64,000 nt of DNA from Variovorax paradoxus (GCF_022009635.1 NZ_CP091716.1:5973501-6037500); one strand, 5' to 3'. Positions 45,842 to 56,663 are shown, counted from the first letter of the stretch. Program-made: numbers and translations. Notes: generated from the sequence alone by a model not told the origin.

Positions 45842-46657
45842 ATGCCCGCCCAAAACGCTTTCAAGGCGGCCCTGGCCGCGCGCCGGCCGCAAGTCGGCCT
45901 CTGGCTGTCGATGGCCAACCCGTACATGGCCGAGGTCAGCGCGACCACCGGCTTCCAGTGGCTGCTGATCGACGGCGAGCACGCGCCCAACGACCTGCGC
46001 TCCACGCTCGCCGCGCTGCAGGCGGTGGCGCCGCATCCGGTGCAGCCGGTGGTGCGCGCGGTGCAGGGCGACACGGCGCTCATCAAGCAGCTGCTCGACA
46101 TCGGCGCCCGCAACCTGCTGGTGCCGATGGTCGACACGGCCGAGCAGGCGCGCGCGCTGGTGTCCGCCACGCGCTACCCGCCCCAGGGCATTCGCGGCGT
46201 GGGCAGCGCGGTGGGACGCGCATCGCAATGGAGCGCCCGCACCGACTACCTCGACATCGCGGACGACGAAGTCTGCCTGCTGGTGCAGGCCGAGACCACC
46301 ACGGCGCTCGCCAATCTCGAGCGGATCTGCGAAGTGGAAGGCGTGGACGGCGTCTTCATCGGCCCGGCCGATCTCGCGGCGTCGATAGGCCATCGCGGAC
46401 GGCCCGGCCACCCCGAAGTGCAGGCCGCGATCGAAGCCGCCATGCGGACCATCGTGGCATCGGGCAAGGCGGCCGGCACGCTCACCTCCGACCCGAAGCT
46501 GGCGAAGCGCTACCTGGAGCTGGGCTGCACTTTCGTTGCCGTCGGCGTCGACGTGCTGCTGTACGCGAATGCCGCGCGCAAGCTGGCGGCCGACTTTCTC
46601 GGGTCGCCCGCAACGGGTGCGCAGGCCGTGGCACCGGAGTCGCGCGGCGCCTACTGA
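45842..46657 (+). CDS. HpaI/GarL-type class II aldolase
   Basis: A 271-residue metal-dependent aldolase. [57 protein letters not shown] (metal Glu) and [12 protein letters not shown] (metal Asp) define the HpcH/HpaI family. It would split a 2-keto-3-deoxy acid to pyruvate and an aldehyde such as tartronate semialdehyde. It is 10 bp after the dehydrogenase gene. Confidence 0.88.
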   Translation: MPAQNAFKAALAARRPQVGLWLSMANPYMAEVSATTGFQWLLIDGEHAPNDLRSTLAALQAVAPHPVQPVVRAVQGDTALIKQLLDIGARNLLVPMVDTAEQARALVSATRYPPQGIRGVGSAVGRASQWSARTDYLDIADDEVCLLVQAETTTALANLERICEVEGVDGVFIGPADLAASIGHRGRPGHPEVQAAIEAAMRTIVASGKAAGTLTSDPKLAKRYLELGCTFVAVGVDVLLYANAARKLAADFLGSPATGAQAVAPESRGAY

Positions 46658-46674
46658 CCGTCAGGCCTATCAGC

Positions 46675-47874
46675 TCAGAGCAGCGCGTCGCCCCGCGACA
46701 CGCGCACCACGCGAGCGCGCTCGCCGTCCGTCAGCAGGTAGAGCCCGCCGTCGGGGCCCTGCCTGATGTCGCGGATGCGTTCGCCGAGCTCGGAGAACAG
46801 CGCCTCGCGCCGGACCACGATGGGCAACGCGTCGCTGCCCGCCAGTTCGATGCGCCACACGGCCTTGCCCGCCAGGCCGCCGACGAAGACGCTGCCGCGC
46901 CACTGCGGGAACTGGTCGCCCGTGTACAGGATGAGATTGCTGGGCGCGATGCCCGGCCGCCCCCAGTGCGTGAGCGGCGCTTCCATGCCGGGCTTGGAAG
47001 TGCCTTCGCCCAGCCTGGCGCAGGTCGTGTACTCGCAGCCGAAGGTGACCACGGGCCAGCCGTAGTTGCGCCCCTTGCGCACGATGTTGATTTCGTCGCC
47101 GCCCCACGGGCCATGTTCCGCGACCCAGAGCTGGCCGGTGCGCGGATGCACGAATGCGCCCTGCGGATTGCGGTGGCCCAGGCTCCATATCTCGGGGCGC
47201 GCGCCCTGCCTGCCCACGAAGGGGTTGTCAGACGGCGTGCTTCCGTCGGTGCGGATGCGCACCGTCTTGCCCTGGTAGTAGGCGAGCGCCTGGGCGCGCA
47301 TGCGGTCCTGCACCGCGTGCCGGTCGCCGACGGTGACGTAGAGATGGCCGTCGTCGGACACCGCCAGCCGGCCGCCCAGGTTCTCGCTGCTGGCCACCTT
47401 GGGGGTCTGGCTGAACAGCACCTTGAACTGGTCGATGCGCCGGGCGTCTTCGCTCAGCCGGGCGCGCGCGACGGTCAGCCCGTTGCGGTGCGCTTCGGCG
47501 CCGCGGCCTGCCTTGGTGTAGCTGATGTAGATGAGCCGGTTCGCCTCGAAGGCGGGATCGATCGTGACGTCGAGCAGCCCGCCGTGGTCCCGACGATCGA
47601 CTTGCGGCAGCCCCGCGACCGGCACCGAGATCCTCTCGCCCTGCGCGTCGACCACGCGCAGCCTGCCGGCGCGCTCGGTCACCAGCAGCCGGCCGTCGGG
47701 CAGGAATTCCATGCCCCAGGGAGATTCGAGCCCCGCGGCGAAAGTGCTGGTGTGCGGCGCGTCGGCGGGCCGTGAGGCCGATGCGGGCAGCCAGGGCAGC
47801 GCACTCGTCAGCAGCAGGAGCGCGGCGCGCTTCCAGGAAAGGCGGGGCTTGGGCGAGGCGCTGGCGGATGTCAT
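46675..47874 (-). CDS. Soluble PQQ-dependent aldose/sorbosone dehydrogenase-like protein
   Basis: A 399-residue periplasmic beta-propeller protein with a signal peptide (ALLLLTSALPWLPASASR). ESPWGMEFLPDGRLLVTERAG, LDVTIDPAFEANRLIYISY, SLGHRNPQGAFVHPRTGQLW in outline and AEHGPWGGDEIN are aldose sugar dehydrogenase (YliI/Asd) motifs. It oxidises sugars to lactones in the periplasm when loaded with PQQ. No PQQ synthesis genes are nearby. AAGGA precedes ATG 47874. Confidence 0.88.
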   Translation of the reverse strand: MTSASASPKPRLSWKRAALLLLTSALPWLPASASRPADAPHTSTFAAGLESPWGMEFLPDGRLLVTERAGRLRVVDAQGERISVPVAGLPQVDRRDHGGLLDVTIDPAFEANRLIYISYTKAGRGAEAHRNGLTVARARLSEDARRIDQFKVLFSQTPKVASSENLGGRLAVSDDGHLYVTVGDRHAVQDRMRAQALAYYQGKTVRIRTDGSTPSDNPFVGRQGARPEIWSLGHRNPQGAFVHPRTGQLWVAEHGPWGGDEINIVRKGRNYGWPVVTFGCEYTTCARLGEGTSKPGMEAPLTHWGRPGIAPSNLILYTGDQFPQWRGSVFVGGLAGKAVWRIELAGSDALPIVVRREALFSELGERIRDIRQGPDGGLYLLTDGERARVVRVSRGDALL

Positions 47875-47998
47875 GTCCTTGAACCTTCGGTCGATGGCGG
47901 AAGAACGAAAAATCCTAGCCCCGCGGGCGCCGGAACAGAAGGGGCCGCTCATTACCATTTGTCCATGTTCGGACCGCGCCCGCCGCGCGAGCGCGCCG

Positions 47999-48688
47999 TC
48001 AGGCCACGCTATGGCATCCGATGAGCCGGCCCACGCCGCGAAGGTCAGGCTGCACGACGACATCGGCGTCGATTCTTGCCAGCTGCGCCGCCCGGGCAGC
48101 GTCGCCGATGCCGACGAACTCCAGCTTCAAGGCCCGCGCGGTGAGCAGGTCCCACACGCCGTCGCCGATGGAGATGACCCGGCCGCCGACAAGAACCCCG
48201 TGCTTCGCCCGGGCCTTGTCGATCGCGGCCTGCACGATCTCTTCCCGGGTCTCGTGCTCCGACGCGGTCACCAACAGGTCCACGTCGTAGGGGTGGTCCA
48301 GCAACGCCATCTTTTTCAGCGCGCCGTGCCGGAGGCTGCCGGTCGCGAAGGCGGCGATCCAGCCTGCCCGTTCGATCTGCGCCAAAAGCTGCGAGGCGCC
48401 GGCCACTTCGCCGCATGCCGCGGCATTGCTGCTGACCGTGTCGAACTCGGTGCGAAAACGCTCTTCCAGCAATGGCAACGGCAGTGAGCCCGCGAAGCCG
48501 GACTCGTCCCACGCCTCCCGAAAGATGGCGCTGTCGGAATGGTGCTTGTAGCTGCCCCAGTCGGTCCTGAGCTTCGGAAAGTCGAAGCTGCGAAGCGCCG
48601 CCTCGAATGCGCGCTGGTGGATCTCGACTGTCTTCGTCAGCGTGCCGTCGATGTCGAACACGACGATGGGTCTTGCGGTGATGTTCAT
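47999..48688 (-). CDS. HAD-superfamily phosphatase
   Basis: A 229-residue haloacid dehalogenase-like hydrolase. Motif I is VVFDIDGTLTKT, motif II FATGSLRHGALKK, motif IV GDGVWDLLTA. A helical cap is at residues about 18-85. It resembles phosphoglycolate phosphatase-type enzymes but the substrate is unknown. Its start faces a region with replication-like signals. Confidence 0.88.
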   Translation of the reverse strand: MNITARPIVVFDIDGTLTKTVEIHQRAFEAALRSFDFPKLRTDWGSYKHHSDSAIFREAWDESGFAGSLPLPLLEERFRTEFDTVSSNAAACGEVAGASQLLAQIERAGWIAAFATGSLRHGALKKMALLDHPYDVDLLVTASEHETREEIVQAAIDKARAKHGVLVGGRVISIGDGVWDLLTARALKLEFVGIGDAARAAQLARIDADVVVQPDLRGVGRLIGCHSVA

Positions 48689-49060
48689 GCCTGGTTTTTC
48701 GGGTGTGCGTGCCGGGGTGCTCAGGAAAACTCTGGGGACAGTTCTGGCACAAGGCGCCGCTTATCCACAGCGGGAGCTGCCGTCTTCGAGTTGTTCTTTT
48801 CCACGGACACTTCGAAAACAAAGGTGCACACAGTGACACAGGCATGACAAGTCCTTGTCAGCCAAGGAAAAAACTGCACTATCCACATCGAGGGTTTACC
48901 CTTATCTACTACTACTATCTTAAATAAGAGAAATAGATGGGAATCGAGCGCGGCCGGCTGGCGCAACAGCACGCCGCACTTTTCCCCGAAAATCCGCGGC
49001 GGCCGCGACACACGCCGTGTCGACAATTCCGCCCTTCCCCCGTCACCTGCTGCGCATCCC
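48689..49060. promoter_or_regulatory. Intergenic region with DnaA-box-like sites and an AT-rich (CTA)4 tract
   Basis: It contains TTATCCACA at 48761-48769 (consensus DnaA box), CTATCCACA at 48879-48887, TTTTCCACG at 48797-48805 and TTATCTACT at 48902-48910. TGACAAG, TC, CTTGTCA (48845-48860) is a perfect inverted repeat. (CTA)4 at 48906-48917 leads into TCTTAAATAAGAGAAATAG. The mix resembles a DnaA-binding/unwinding region, but no dnaA, dnaN or parAB gene is near. It could be a secondary DnaA-binding locus. It must also contain the promoters of the flanking genes. Confidence 0.55.
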
Positions 49061-50920
49061 ATGATGTCCCGCCTTTTCCCATGCGGCACCGCCGACCCGC
49101 GACGCGCCTGGCGCCTGCTGGTGGCGGCCGCGCTCGCACTGTTCCTGTCCGCCATCGCCGCTGCCCAGCCGGCCGGCAACGACGCGCAGCGGGGGCCGCT
49201 GCAGATACGGCACCAGCCGAACGGGCTGCCGGCCGTGCAGCAATTGCAGGTGTTCGAGGACAAGACGCGGTCGCTCGACATCGAGCAGGTGCGCACGCCG
49301 CCGCAGGAAGCACGATTCGCCTTTCCGGACGATCCGCTGCGCGGCAAGGAATCCGACCGCGTGCTGTGGTTCAAGCTGCAGATGCGGCTGGCCGACCCCG
49401 CCGACGCCGCGCGCGAATGGCTCATGCTGGTGCCCACCGTCTCGACGCACGACCTGCGCTTCTACGGTCCCTACGACGAAGACGGCCGCGCGCTGGCCGC
49501 CCCCGTCACCACCGGCATGCGCTACCCCTGGGCGAGCCGCCCGGCCGCTTCCGAGCAGATGGCCTGGCGCTTCCGGCTGCCCGGCCCGGGCACATATACG
49601 GTTTACTTCCGGGTCGAGTCGACATTCGCGCGCATCTACGACGTCTCGGTCTGGGACCCGGCCGATTACCTGCAGTCGACGCAGGACAAGCGCATGTTCG
49701 ACGGCGTGAGCTACGGCGTGCTGATCGGCCTGATGGTGTATGGCCTGGTCCTGTTCAAGGTGTTCGGCGAGGGGCTGTACGGCTTCTACATGCTGTCTTG
49801 CGCCTGCGGCGTGCTGGCTCTTGCCAGCATCAACGGCCACGCCCTGCGCTACCCCTTCGCGCACTGGCCCGCCGCGGCCGGTTTCGCCTACACCGCGGGG
49901 CCGGCGCTGTGGGCCATCTGCAAGCTGCAGTTCGGCCGGCGGCTGCTGCGGCTGCGCCACTTCGCGCCGCCGCTGGACTGGCTGGTGCAGGCCTTCACGG
50001 TCGCGCTCGCGCTGGCCATTCCGTATGCGAACTGGGGCGCCCACCCGCTGATGACGTTCAGGCTGGTGCAGATCTCGGTGGTGGCATCGACTGTGGTGAT
50101 GGTGATCGGCGCACTGATCGCGATGCGGCGGCGCTACTGGCCGGCGGTGCTCTACTTTTTCGGCGTGGCGCTGTTGCTGGCCGGCATCGGCGCGATCGTG
50201 GTCGCGAGCTGGGGCTGGATCGAGTGGGCACCGAACCAGATGAACGTGTCGCAGGGCGCGTTGGTGGCCGAGCTGATCGTGTTCGCCGTGGCCATGGGTT
50301 CGCGGCTGCAGCTCGTGCTGCGCTCCGAGCAGGCGCTAACCGCGCGCACGCAGCAGTTGGTGGAGGCCCTGGGCACCGACGCGCTCACAGGCGCCGCCAG
50401 CCGCGCCGGCTTCGAGAGCCGCGGAGAGGAATGGCTGCACCAGGGCCAGCCGTTCGCGCTGATGCTGCTGGACCTGGACGGATTCAAGGGCGTGAACGAC
50501 GCGCACGGCCACGCGGCCGGCGACCAGGTGCTGATCGCCATCGCGCAGCGGCTTCGCCAGCAACTGCGCAAGGACGACGTGGTGGCCAGGCTGGGCGGCG
50601 ACGAATTCGCGGTGCTGGTGCTCGGCGCGCCTTCACGCGAGGTGCTGAGCCTCATGGCCCGGCGCATGATCGAGGCGGGCTCGCAGCCGGTCGAATACGA
50701 GGGCCGCAGCGTGACGGTGGGCATGAGCCTGGGCATTGCCTGCCGTCCGGGCGACGGCGACACCCTGGCCCGGCTGCTGCGCGCGGCGGACCGGGCGATG
50801 TACCACGTCAAGCAGCATGACGCCGGGCCGTCGTTCATGTTTGCGTCGGATCTTGCCGCCGCCGCTGCTGCTGCGAGCGCGGGGGGAACGCAGCAAAACC
50901 ATCAGGCGCTGTCTGCTTGA
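49061..50920 (+). CDS. 7TMR-DISM membrane diguanylate cyclase (GGDEF)
   Basis: A 619-residue inner-membrane sensor. A signal segment (LLVAAALALFLSAIAAAQ), a periplasmic 7TMR-DISMED2 beta domain (about 45-190; LWFKLQMRLADP, WRFRLPGPGTYTVYFR), seven membrane helices (about 200-400) and a GGDEF domain (RLGGDEFAVL intact; DLDGFKGVNDAHGH) are visible. It makes c-di-GMP from GTP in response to a periplasmic, perhaps carbohydrate, signal. No EAL domain is present. A second ATG at 49064 is equally possible. Confidence 0.93.
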   Translation: MMSRLFPCGTADPRRAWRLLVAAALALFLSAIAAAQPAGNDAQRGPLQIRHQPNGLPAVQQLQVFEDKTRSLDIEQVRTPPQEARFAFPDDPLRGKESDRVLWFKLQMRLADPADAAREWLMLVPTVSTHDLRFYGPYDEDGRALAAPVTTGMRYPWASRPAASEQMAWRFRLPGPGTYTVYFRVESTFARIYDVSVWDPADYLQSTQDKRMFDGVSYGVLIGLMVYGLVLFKVFGEGLYGFYMLSCACGVLALASINGHALRYPFAHWPAAAGFAYTAGPALWAICKLQFGRRLLRLRHFAPPLDWLVQAFTVALALAIPYANWGAHPLMTFRLVQISVVASTVVMVIGALIAMRRRYWPAVLYFFGVALLLAGIGAIVVASWGWIEWAPNQMNVSQGALVAELIVFAVAMGSRLQLVLRSEQALTARTQQLVEALGTDALTGAASRAGFESRGEEWLHQGQPFALMLLDLDGFKGVNDAHGHAAGDQVLIAIAQRLRQQLRKDDVVARLGGDEFAVLVLGAPSREVLSLMARRMIEAGSQPVEYEGRSVTVGMSLGIACRPGDGDTLARLLRAADRAMYHVKQHDAGPSFMFASDLAAAAAAASAGGTQQNHQALSA

Positions 50921-50952
50921 TGGCGGAGTTTTCTGCGTTACTGAGATTGCGG

Positions 50953-51029
<77 letters not shown>

Positions 51030-51061
51030 ACGCGGCACGATTCTATTCGCGCCGAGGCGCC

Positions 51062-52069
51062 TTATTTGCGATGGCTCAACGCATTGCTCACGAGACGCGA
51101 CGTGATGTCGACGATCTGGATCATGCGTTCGTAGGGCATGCGGGTCGGCCCGATCACGCCCAGCGTGCCCACGACCTGCCCGTCGACCTCGTAGTTGGCG
51201 CTGACGATGGACAGTTCTTCGAACGGCACCACCTGGCTTTCGCCGCCGATGAAGATGCGCACGCCCTCCGCCTTGCTCGACACGTCCAGCAGCCGCATCA
51301 GCTGCGCCTTCTGCTCGAAAAGCTCGAAAGCGCGGCGCAGTTGGCCCATGTCGCTGGAAAAATCGGTCACGGCGAGCAGGTTGCGCTCGCCGGAAATCAC
51401 GACTTCGTCTTCCTGCGCCTCCGTGAGCACCTCGGAGCTGACCTGAACGGCGGCCTGCATCAGCGCCGCGATTTCGCCGCGCAGCTTCTCGACTTCGGAC
51501 TGCAGGCGGTCGCGCACCTGCTCGATCGTGAGGCCCGCGTAGTTCGCATTGATGTAGTTGGAGGCCTCGACCAGTTGCGACTGCGAGTAGTCGGCCTCCG
51601 GAAAGATCACCCGGTTCTGCACGTCGCCGTCGGGCGACACGATGATCACCAGCAGGCGCCGGTCGGACAGCCGCAAGAACTCGATCTGCTTGAACACCGA
51701 GGCCCGGCGCGGCGCCATCACCACGCCCACGAACTGCGACAGGTTCGACAGCAGGTGCGCCGCGTTGGCGATCACCTTCTGCGGCTGGTCGGGCGCGAGC
51801 GCCGGCGGGCTCATCTGCTCGCGCTGGGCGGTGAGCATGGTGTCGACGAAAAGCCGGTAGCCGCGGTGCGTGGGAATACGCCCGGCCGAGGTGTGCGGAC
51901 TGGCGATCAGCCCCAGCGCCTCGAGGTCGGACATCACGTTGCGGATGGTCGCGGGCGACAAATCCAGCCCGGAAGAACGCGAGAGCGTGCGGGAGCCGAC
52001 GGGTTGCCCGTCGGCGATGTAGCGCTCGACGAGCGTCTTGAGCAGCAACTTGGCACGGTCGTCCAGCAT
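51062..52069 (-). CDS. hrcA: HrcA heat-inducible transcription repressor
   Basis: A 335-residue repressor of groE/dnaK operons, binding CIRCE elements. A winged helix is at the N-terminus ([17 protein letters not shown] in outline; [17 protein letters not shown]), and [16 protein letters not shown] is diagnostic. No CIRCE inverted repeat was seen in the 31 bp before it. It is divergent from nadK. Confidence 0.95.
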   Translation of the reverse strand: MLDDRAKLLLKTLVERYIADGQPVGSRTLSRSSGLDLSPATIRNVMSDLEALGLIASPHTSAGRIPTHRGYRLFVDTMLTAQREQMSPPALAPDQPQKVIANAAHLLSNLSQFVGVVMAPRRASVFKQIEFLRLSDRRLLVIIVSPDGDVQNRVIFPEADYSQSQLVEASNYINANYAGLTIEQVRDRLQSEVEKLRGEIAALMQAAVQVSSEVLTEAQEDEVVISGERNLLAVTDFSSDMGQLRRAFELFEQKAQLMRLLDVSSKAEGVRIFIGGESQVVPFEELSIVSANYEVDGQVVGTLGVIGPTRMPYERMIQIVDITSRLVSNALSHRK

Positions 52070-52100
52070 TGCAAGATTTTAGTGTTGTAATTTGTGAGAT

Positions 52101-53012
52101 ATGACCTCTCGCTTCCGTCACGTCGCCCTCATAGGCAAATACCAGGCATCCGGCGCCCGTGCGCAGGCGGACGCGCGCGACGGCGTGATGGAAGGCATCG
52201 GCGCCTTCCTCGAATCCCAGGGTTGCAAGGTGTTTGTCGAGCGCTCGACCTGCGAGGACGATGCCGCCGACGCCCCCGCCCACCCGCGCTACGAAGCCCT
52301 GTCGGTCGAGGAAATCGGCCAGCGCTGCGACCTCGGCCTGGTGGTCGGCGGCGACGGCACGATGCTCGGCATCGGACGGCAGCTCGCCAGCTACGGCATT
52401 CCGCTGATCGGCATCAACCGCGGCCGGCTCGGCTTCATCACCGACATCCCGATCGACAACTACCAGGCCACGCTGATCCCGATGCTGGCCGGCGAATACG
52501 AGGAAGACCACCGCAGCCTGATGCACGCGCAGGTCATGCGCGACGGCGCCTCGGTGTTCGACGCGCTGGCCATGAACGACGTGGTCGTCAACCGCGGCGC
52601 CACTTCCGGCATGGTCGAGCTGCGCGTATCGGTCGGCCGGCATTTCGTGGCCAACCAGCGCGCCGACGGCCTGATCATCGCCACGCCCACGGGCTCGACC
52701 GCCTACGCGCTGTCGGCCGGCGGGCCGCTGCTCCACCCGGCGGTGCCGGGCTGGGTGCTGGTGCCGATCGCGCCGCACACGCTGTCCAACCGCCCGGTGC
52801 TGCTGCCCGATGCCGACGAGATCGTCATCGAGCTGGTGGGCGGGCGCGACGCCAGCGCCAATTTCGACATGCAGTCGCTGGCCTCGCTCGTGATCGGCGA
52901 CCGCGTGGTGGTGCGCCGCTCCGAATTCCGCGTGCGCTTCCTGCATCCGCGCGGCTGGAGCTATTTCGACACGCTGCGCAAGAAACTTCATTGGAACGAA
53001 GGGGGCTCCTGA
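52101..53012 (+). CDS. nadK: NAD kinase
   Basis: A 303-residue enzyme making NADP from NAD and [18 protein letters not shown] is the GGDG catalytic motif, and [10 protein letters not shown] (NE/D motif) and [17 protein letters not shown] are conserved. The order hrcA/nadK-recN is common in beta- and gammaproteobacteria. RecN starts 1 bp after its stop. Confidence 0.96.
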   Translation: MTSRFRHVALIGKYQASGARAQADARDGVMEGIGAFLESQGCKVFVERSTCEDDAADAPAHPRYEALSVEEIGQRCDLGLVVGGDGTMLGIGRQLASYGIPLIGINRGRLGFITDIPIDNYQATLIPMLAGEYEEDHRSLMHAQVMRDGASVFDALAMNDVVVNRGATSGMVELRVSVGRHFVANQRADGLIIATPTGSTAYALSAGGPLLHPAVPGWVLVPIAPHTLSNRPVLLPDADEIVIELVGGRDASANFDMQSLASLVIGDRVVVRRSEFRVRFLHPRGWSYFDTLRKKLHWNEGGS

Positions 53013-53013
53013 A

Positions 53014-54696
53014 ATGGCGCTGCGACGCATCGCACTGCGCGACTTCGTGATCGTGCGATCACTCGAACTCGACCTGTCCGGCGGCTTCACGGTGTTGACC
53101 GGTGAAACCGGCGCGGGCAAATCCATCCTGATCGACGCGCTGCAGCTGGCGCTGGGCAACCGGGCCGACGCCGGCGCGGTGCGCGAAGGCGCCGAGCGGC
53201 TCGACGTGAGCGCCGAATTCGATGCCGACCCGGCTCTCGCCACCTGGCTCGACGAAGGCGGCTTCGAAGCCGGCGACGCGCTGCTGCTGCGCCGCACCGT
53301 CGACCTGCAGGGCCGCAGCCGCGGCTGGATCAACGGCAGCCCGGCCACGGCCACGCAACTGCGCGAACTCGGCGACCGCCTGCTCGACATCCACGGCCAG
53401 CACGCCTGGCAGAGCCTGACCCGGCCCGATGCCGTTCGCGGCCTGCTCGATGCCTATGCGGGAGTGCGCACCGACGCGCTCGACGCCGCCTGGCAGGGCT
53501 GGCGGCAGGCGCTCTCGGCGCTCGAACATGCGCGCTCGGCGCAGGATTCGCTGCAGCGCGAACGCGAGCGGCTGCAATGGCAGATTTCCGAGGTCGCCAA
53601 GCTCGCGCCGGGCGCGGACGAGTGGGAAGAACTCTCGACCAACCACTCTCGCATCTCCAACGCGCAGGCGCTGATCGACGCGGCGCAGGGCGCCAGCCAG
53701 GCGCTGGAAGACGAAGACAACGGCGCGCTTTCCGCGCTCTCGCGCGCGGCCGCGCTGCTGAAGAACTGCGAGCACATCGAGCCCGAGTTCCGCAACCTCG
53801 GCGAAGTGCTCGCCTCCTGCGTGGCCCAGGCTTCCGACGCGGCCCATTCGCTGCACGGCTACCTGCGCGACGCCGAGGCCGATCCGCAAAGCCTGGCCGA
53901 GCTGGACGAACGCATGGGCCTGTGGATGTCGCTCGCGCGCCGCTACAAGCGCACGCCCGCCGAGCTGCCGGCGCTGCTGGCCGGCTGGCAGTCGGAGCTG
54001 CAGGCGCTCGACGCGCAAAGCGATCTCGACGGCCTGGAGCGCGCCGAGCAGAGCGCGCAGCAGGCCTACATGAAGGAAGCCAAGGCGCTGGGCAAGTCGC
54101 GCAAGCAGGCGGCGCCGCGCCTCGCGCAGGCCGTCACCGAGGCGATGCAGGGCCTGGGCATGAAGGGCGGGCGCTTCGAAGTCGATCTGCAGCCGCTGGC
54201 GCAGCCCGGCCGCGCCGGCCTGGAAGAAATAGCGTTCCTCGTGGCCGGCCACACCGGCAGCACGCCGCGCGCCATCGGCAAGGTGGCGTCGGGCGGCGAG
54301 CTGTCGCGCATCGCGCTGGCCATCGCCGTGACGACCAGCCAGCTCGGGGCCGCGCAGACACTGATCTTCGACGAGGTGGATGCCGGCGTCGGCGGCGCCG
54401 TCGCCGAGACGGTCGGCCGCCTCATGAAGCAGCTCGGCCGCGACCGCCAGGTGCTGGCCGTCACCCATCTGCCGCAGGTGGCCGCCTGCGCCGACCACCA
54501 TCTCGTGGTGGCCAAGCGCCAGACCGCGGCCGCCGGCAAGGAAGGCCCGCGCACCGAAAGCGGCGTGTCGCGCCTCGATGAAGACAACCGCGCCAAGGAA
54601 ATCGCCCGCATGCTGGGCGGCGAGAAGGTTTCGCAGACCTCGCTCGCGCACGCACGGGAGATGCTGGGCCACAAGACATCGGCGACCGCGCCATGA
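53014..54696 (+). CDS. recN: DNA repair protein RecN
   Basis: A 560-residue SMC-like ATPase for double-strand-break repair. Walker A is GETGAGKSI near residue 30. The coiled-coil arms are at about 150-360, and the C-terminal ATPase lobe has [13 protein letters not shown] and [12 protein letters not shown]. The arms contain many Gln/Ala heptads. The stop overlaps the rapZ start. Confidence 0.96.
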   Translation: MALRRIALRDFVIVRSLELDLSGGFTVLTGETGAGKSILIDALQLALGNRADAGAVREGAERLDVSAEFDADPALATWLDEGGFEAGDALLLRRTVDLQGRSRGWINGSPATATQLRELGDRLLDIHGQHAWQSLTRPDAVRGLLDAYAGVRTDALDAAWQGWRQALSALEHARSAQDSLQRERERLQWQISEVAKLAPGADEWEELSTNHSRISNAQALIDAAQGASQALEDEDNGALSALSRAAALLKNCEHIEPEFRNLGEVLASCVAQASDAAHSLHGYLRDAEADPQSLAELDERMGLWMSLARRYKRTPAELPALLAGWQSELQALDAQSDLDGLERAEQSAQQAYMKEAKALGKSRKQAAPRLAQAVTEAMQGLGMKGGRFEVDLQPLAQPGRAGLEEIAFLVAGHTGSTPRAIGKVASGGELSRIALAIAVTTSQLGAAQTLIFDEVDAGVGGAVAETVGRLMKQLGRDRQVLAVTHLPQVAACADHHLVVAKRQTAAAGKEGPRTESGVSRLDEDNRAKEIARMLGGEKVSQTSLAHAREMLGHKTSATAP

Positions 54697-55571
54697 ACCT
54701 CGACCTGGTCCTCATCACGGGCATGTCGGGCTCCGGCAAATCGGTGGCCCTGCATGCGCTGGAAGACGCGGGCTACTACTGCGTCGACAACCTGCCCCCC
54801 GAGTTGCTGACGGCGTTCATCGCCCTGCAGCACGAACAGCAGACGCCGCGCGTGGCCATTGCCATGGACGTGCGCAGCGGTGTTTCTCTGCCCATCGTTC
54901 CGCAGCAGCTCGAGGCACTGCGGCGTGACGGCGAGATCTCGCTGCGCTCGCTGTTCCTCGACGCCACCACCGACGCCCTGCTTCGCCGTTATTCGGAAAC
55001 CCGTCGCCGCCATCCGCTGTCGCGCCAGGAAGGCCGCACCGACGTGCCCGAGCAGCACCGCGTGCTGGTGCAGGCCATCGAGCTCGAGCGCGAACTGCTG
55101 GCCGACCTGCGCGACGGCGCCGACGTGATCGACACCAGCCTGATCCGTCCCGCCCAGTTGCAGAGCTACATCAAGTCGCTGATCTCGGCGCCGCAGAGCG
55201 TGCTGACGCTGGTGTTCGAGTCATTCGCCTTCAAGCGCGGCGTGCCGCTGGACGCGGACTACGTGTTCGACGTGCGCATGCTGCCGAATCCGCACTACGT
55301 GCCCGCGCTGCGCCCGCTCACTGGCCGCGACGAACCGGTGATCGAATGGTTGCGCGAGCACGACGAGGTGGCGCGCATGTACGACGACATCGAGCAGTTC
55401 CTGTCGCACTGGCTCGATGCGCTGGCGCGCGACCACCGCAGCTACGTGACGGTGGCCATCGGCTGCACCGGCGGGCAGCACCGGTCGGTGTTCCTGGTGG
55501 AGCAGCTGGCGCGTTTGTTCGGTGCCCGCTGGGGTGCGCTCAAGCGGCACCGCGAGCTCGACGCGAACTGA
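54693..55571 (+). CDS. rapZ: RNase adapter protein RapZ
   Basis: A 292-residue GTP/ATP-binding protein. Walker A is [20 protein letters not shown], and the C-terminal RNA-binding domain has [15 protein letters not shown]. In E. coli it links glucosamine-6-phosphate to GlmZ decay; in betaproteobacteria the partner RNAs are not defined. It overlaps recN by ATGA. Confidence 0.95.
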   Translation: MNLDLVLITGMSGSGKSVALHALEDAGYYCVDNLPPELLTAFIALQHEQQTPRVAIAMDVRSGVSLPIVPQQLEALRRDGEISLRSLFLDATTDALLRRYSETRRRHPLSRQEGRTDVPEQHRVLVQAIELERELLADLRDGADVIDTSLIRPAQLQSYIKSLISAPQSVLTLVFESFAFKRGVPLDADYVFDVRMLPNPHYVPALRPLTGRDEPVIEWLREHDEVARMYDDIEQFLSHWLDALARDHRSYVTVAIGCTGGQHRSVFLVEQLARLFGARWGALKRHRELDAN

Positions 55572-55577
55572 CTTCGG

Positions 55578-56663
55578 CTACAGGGGCGTCTCGCTGCTTT
55601 CCAGCAGCTTGCGCACCGGCGCCGGCAGGCCCAGCCGGCTCCACTCCTGCGCCTCGACCCAGCGCGCGCCCTCGCCGCTCGGCTGGCCGCCTTCGAGCAA
55701 CAGCGGATGCATGTGCAGGTCTTTATGGGTCAGCACGTGCACGAAGGCCGGCAGGTCTTTCACGCTGCCTTGCGCGGCGGACGGCAGCGCTGCGAGCAGG
55801 TCGTCGCGGCTGTCGAACACGGGCAGGCAGTGCAGCCCCGCCCAGATGCCCTTTGCCGGGCGCTTCTCCAGCCACACGCGGCCCTGCGCGTCGCGCGCCA
55901 GCAGCAGCCAGAGCGACTGGGCGCTGCGCTTGAGCTTGCGCGTCTTGACGGGGTAGCGCTCCGGCGCGCCTTCGCGCAGGCCCACGCAGGTCTTGTCGAC
56001 CGGGCAGATCATGCAGCTCGGCTTGCGCGGCAGGCAGACCGTGGCGCCGAGGTCCATGAGCCCCTGCGTGTAGTGCGCGATGGCCTCGCGCTGCTCGGCT
56101 GGCGGCAGCAGTTGCGTTGCCAGGTCCCACAGGGCGCGCTCCTGCGCCGACGAAGACATGTCTCCGCCGAAGCCGAGCACCCGCGTCAGCACGCGCTTCA
56201 CGTTGCCGTCGAGGATCGCGACACGCTCGCCGAAGCAGAAGGCTGCGATCGCCGCTGCCGTGGAGCGGCCGATGCCGGGCAGCGTCACCAGTTCTTCCGC
56301 CGTCCTTGGAAACTCGCCGCCGAAGCGCGCGACCACGTCCTGCGCGCAGCGGTGCATGTTGCGCGCGCGGCTGTAGTAGCCCAGGCCGCTCCAGAGGCCG
56401 AACACTTCGTCTTCGGTTCCGGCGGCCAGCGCCTTCACATCCGGGAAGCGCTCGAGAAAGCGCGCGAAGTAGCCGAGCACCGTCGACACCTGCGTCTGCT
56501 GCAGCATCACCTCCGACAGCCACACGCGGTACGGGTCGCGGGTGTTCTGCCACGGCAACTGGCTGCGGCCGTGGCTGCGCTGCCAGGCCACGATCTGCGC
56601 GGCGAAGTCGGGGGGCAATTGCAATGTCGCAGCCGCCTTGGAGGCGGGGGATTCAGGCCGCAC
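55578..56663 (-). CDS. mutY: A/G-specific adenine glycosylase
   Basis: A 361-residue base-excision glycosylase removing A opposite 8-oxoG. LSEVMLQQTQVSTV holds the catalytic Glu, VTLPGIGRSTAAAIAAF the helix-hairpin-helix, ILDGNVKRV the catalytic Asp. The [4Fe4S] cluster is C-x6-C-x2-C-x5-C in CLPRKPSCMICPVDKTC. A NUDIX-like C-terminal domain follows. The start is GTG at 56663, 11 bp inside the upstream gene; no ATG is available without losing the N-terminus. Confidence 0.94.
   Translation of the reverse strand: MRPESPASKAAATLQLPPDFAAQIVAWQRSHGRSQLPWQNTRDPYRVWLSEVMLQQTQVSTVLGYFARFLERFPDVKALAAGTEDEVFGLWSGLGYYSRARNMHRCAQDVVARFGGEFPRTAEELVTLPGIGRSTAAAIAAFCFGERVAILDGNVKRVLTRVLGFGGDMSSSAQERALWDLATQLLPPAEQREAIAHYTQGLMDLGATVCLPRKPSCMICPVDKTCVGLREGAPERYPVKTRKLKRSAQSLWLLLARDAQGRVWLEKRPAKGIWAGLHCLPVFDSRDDLLAALPSAAQGSVKDLPAFVHVLTHKDLHMHPLLLEGGQPSGEGARWVEAQEWSRLGLPAPVRKLLESSETPL

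Noticed and set aside
40546..46170. A very long minus-strand open frame (about 1870 codons)
   Set aside because: It is antisense to several well-supported genes and its product is Arg/His/Ala-rich with no recognised fold; long antisense frames are expected at this GC content.
48689..49060. Declaring the DnaA-box region as oriC
   Set aside because: No dnaA, dnaN, gidA or parAB gene is near and only one box is consensus; it is reported as a candidate DnaA-binding locus.
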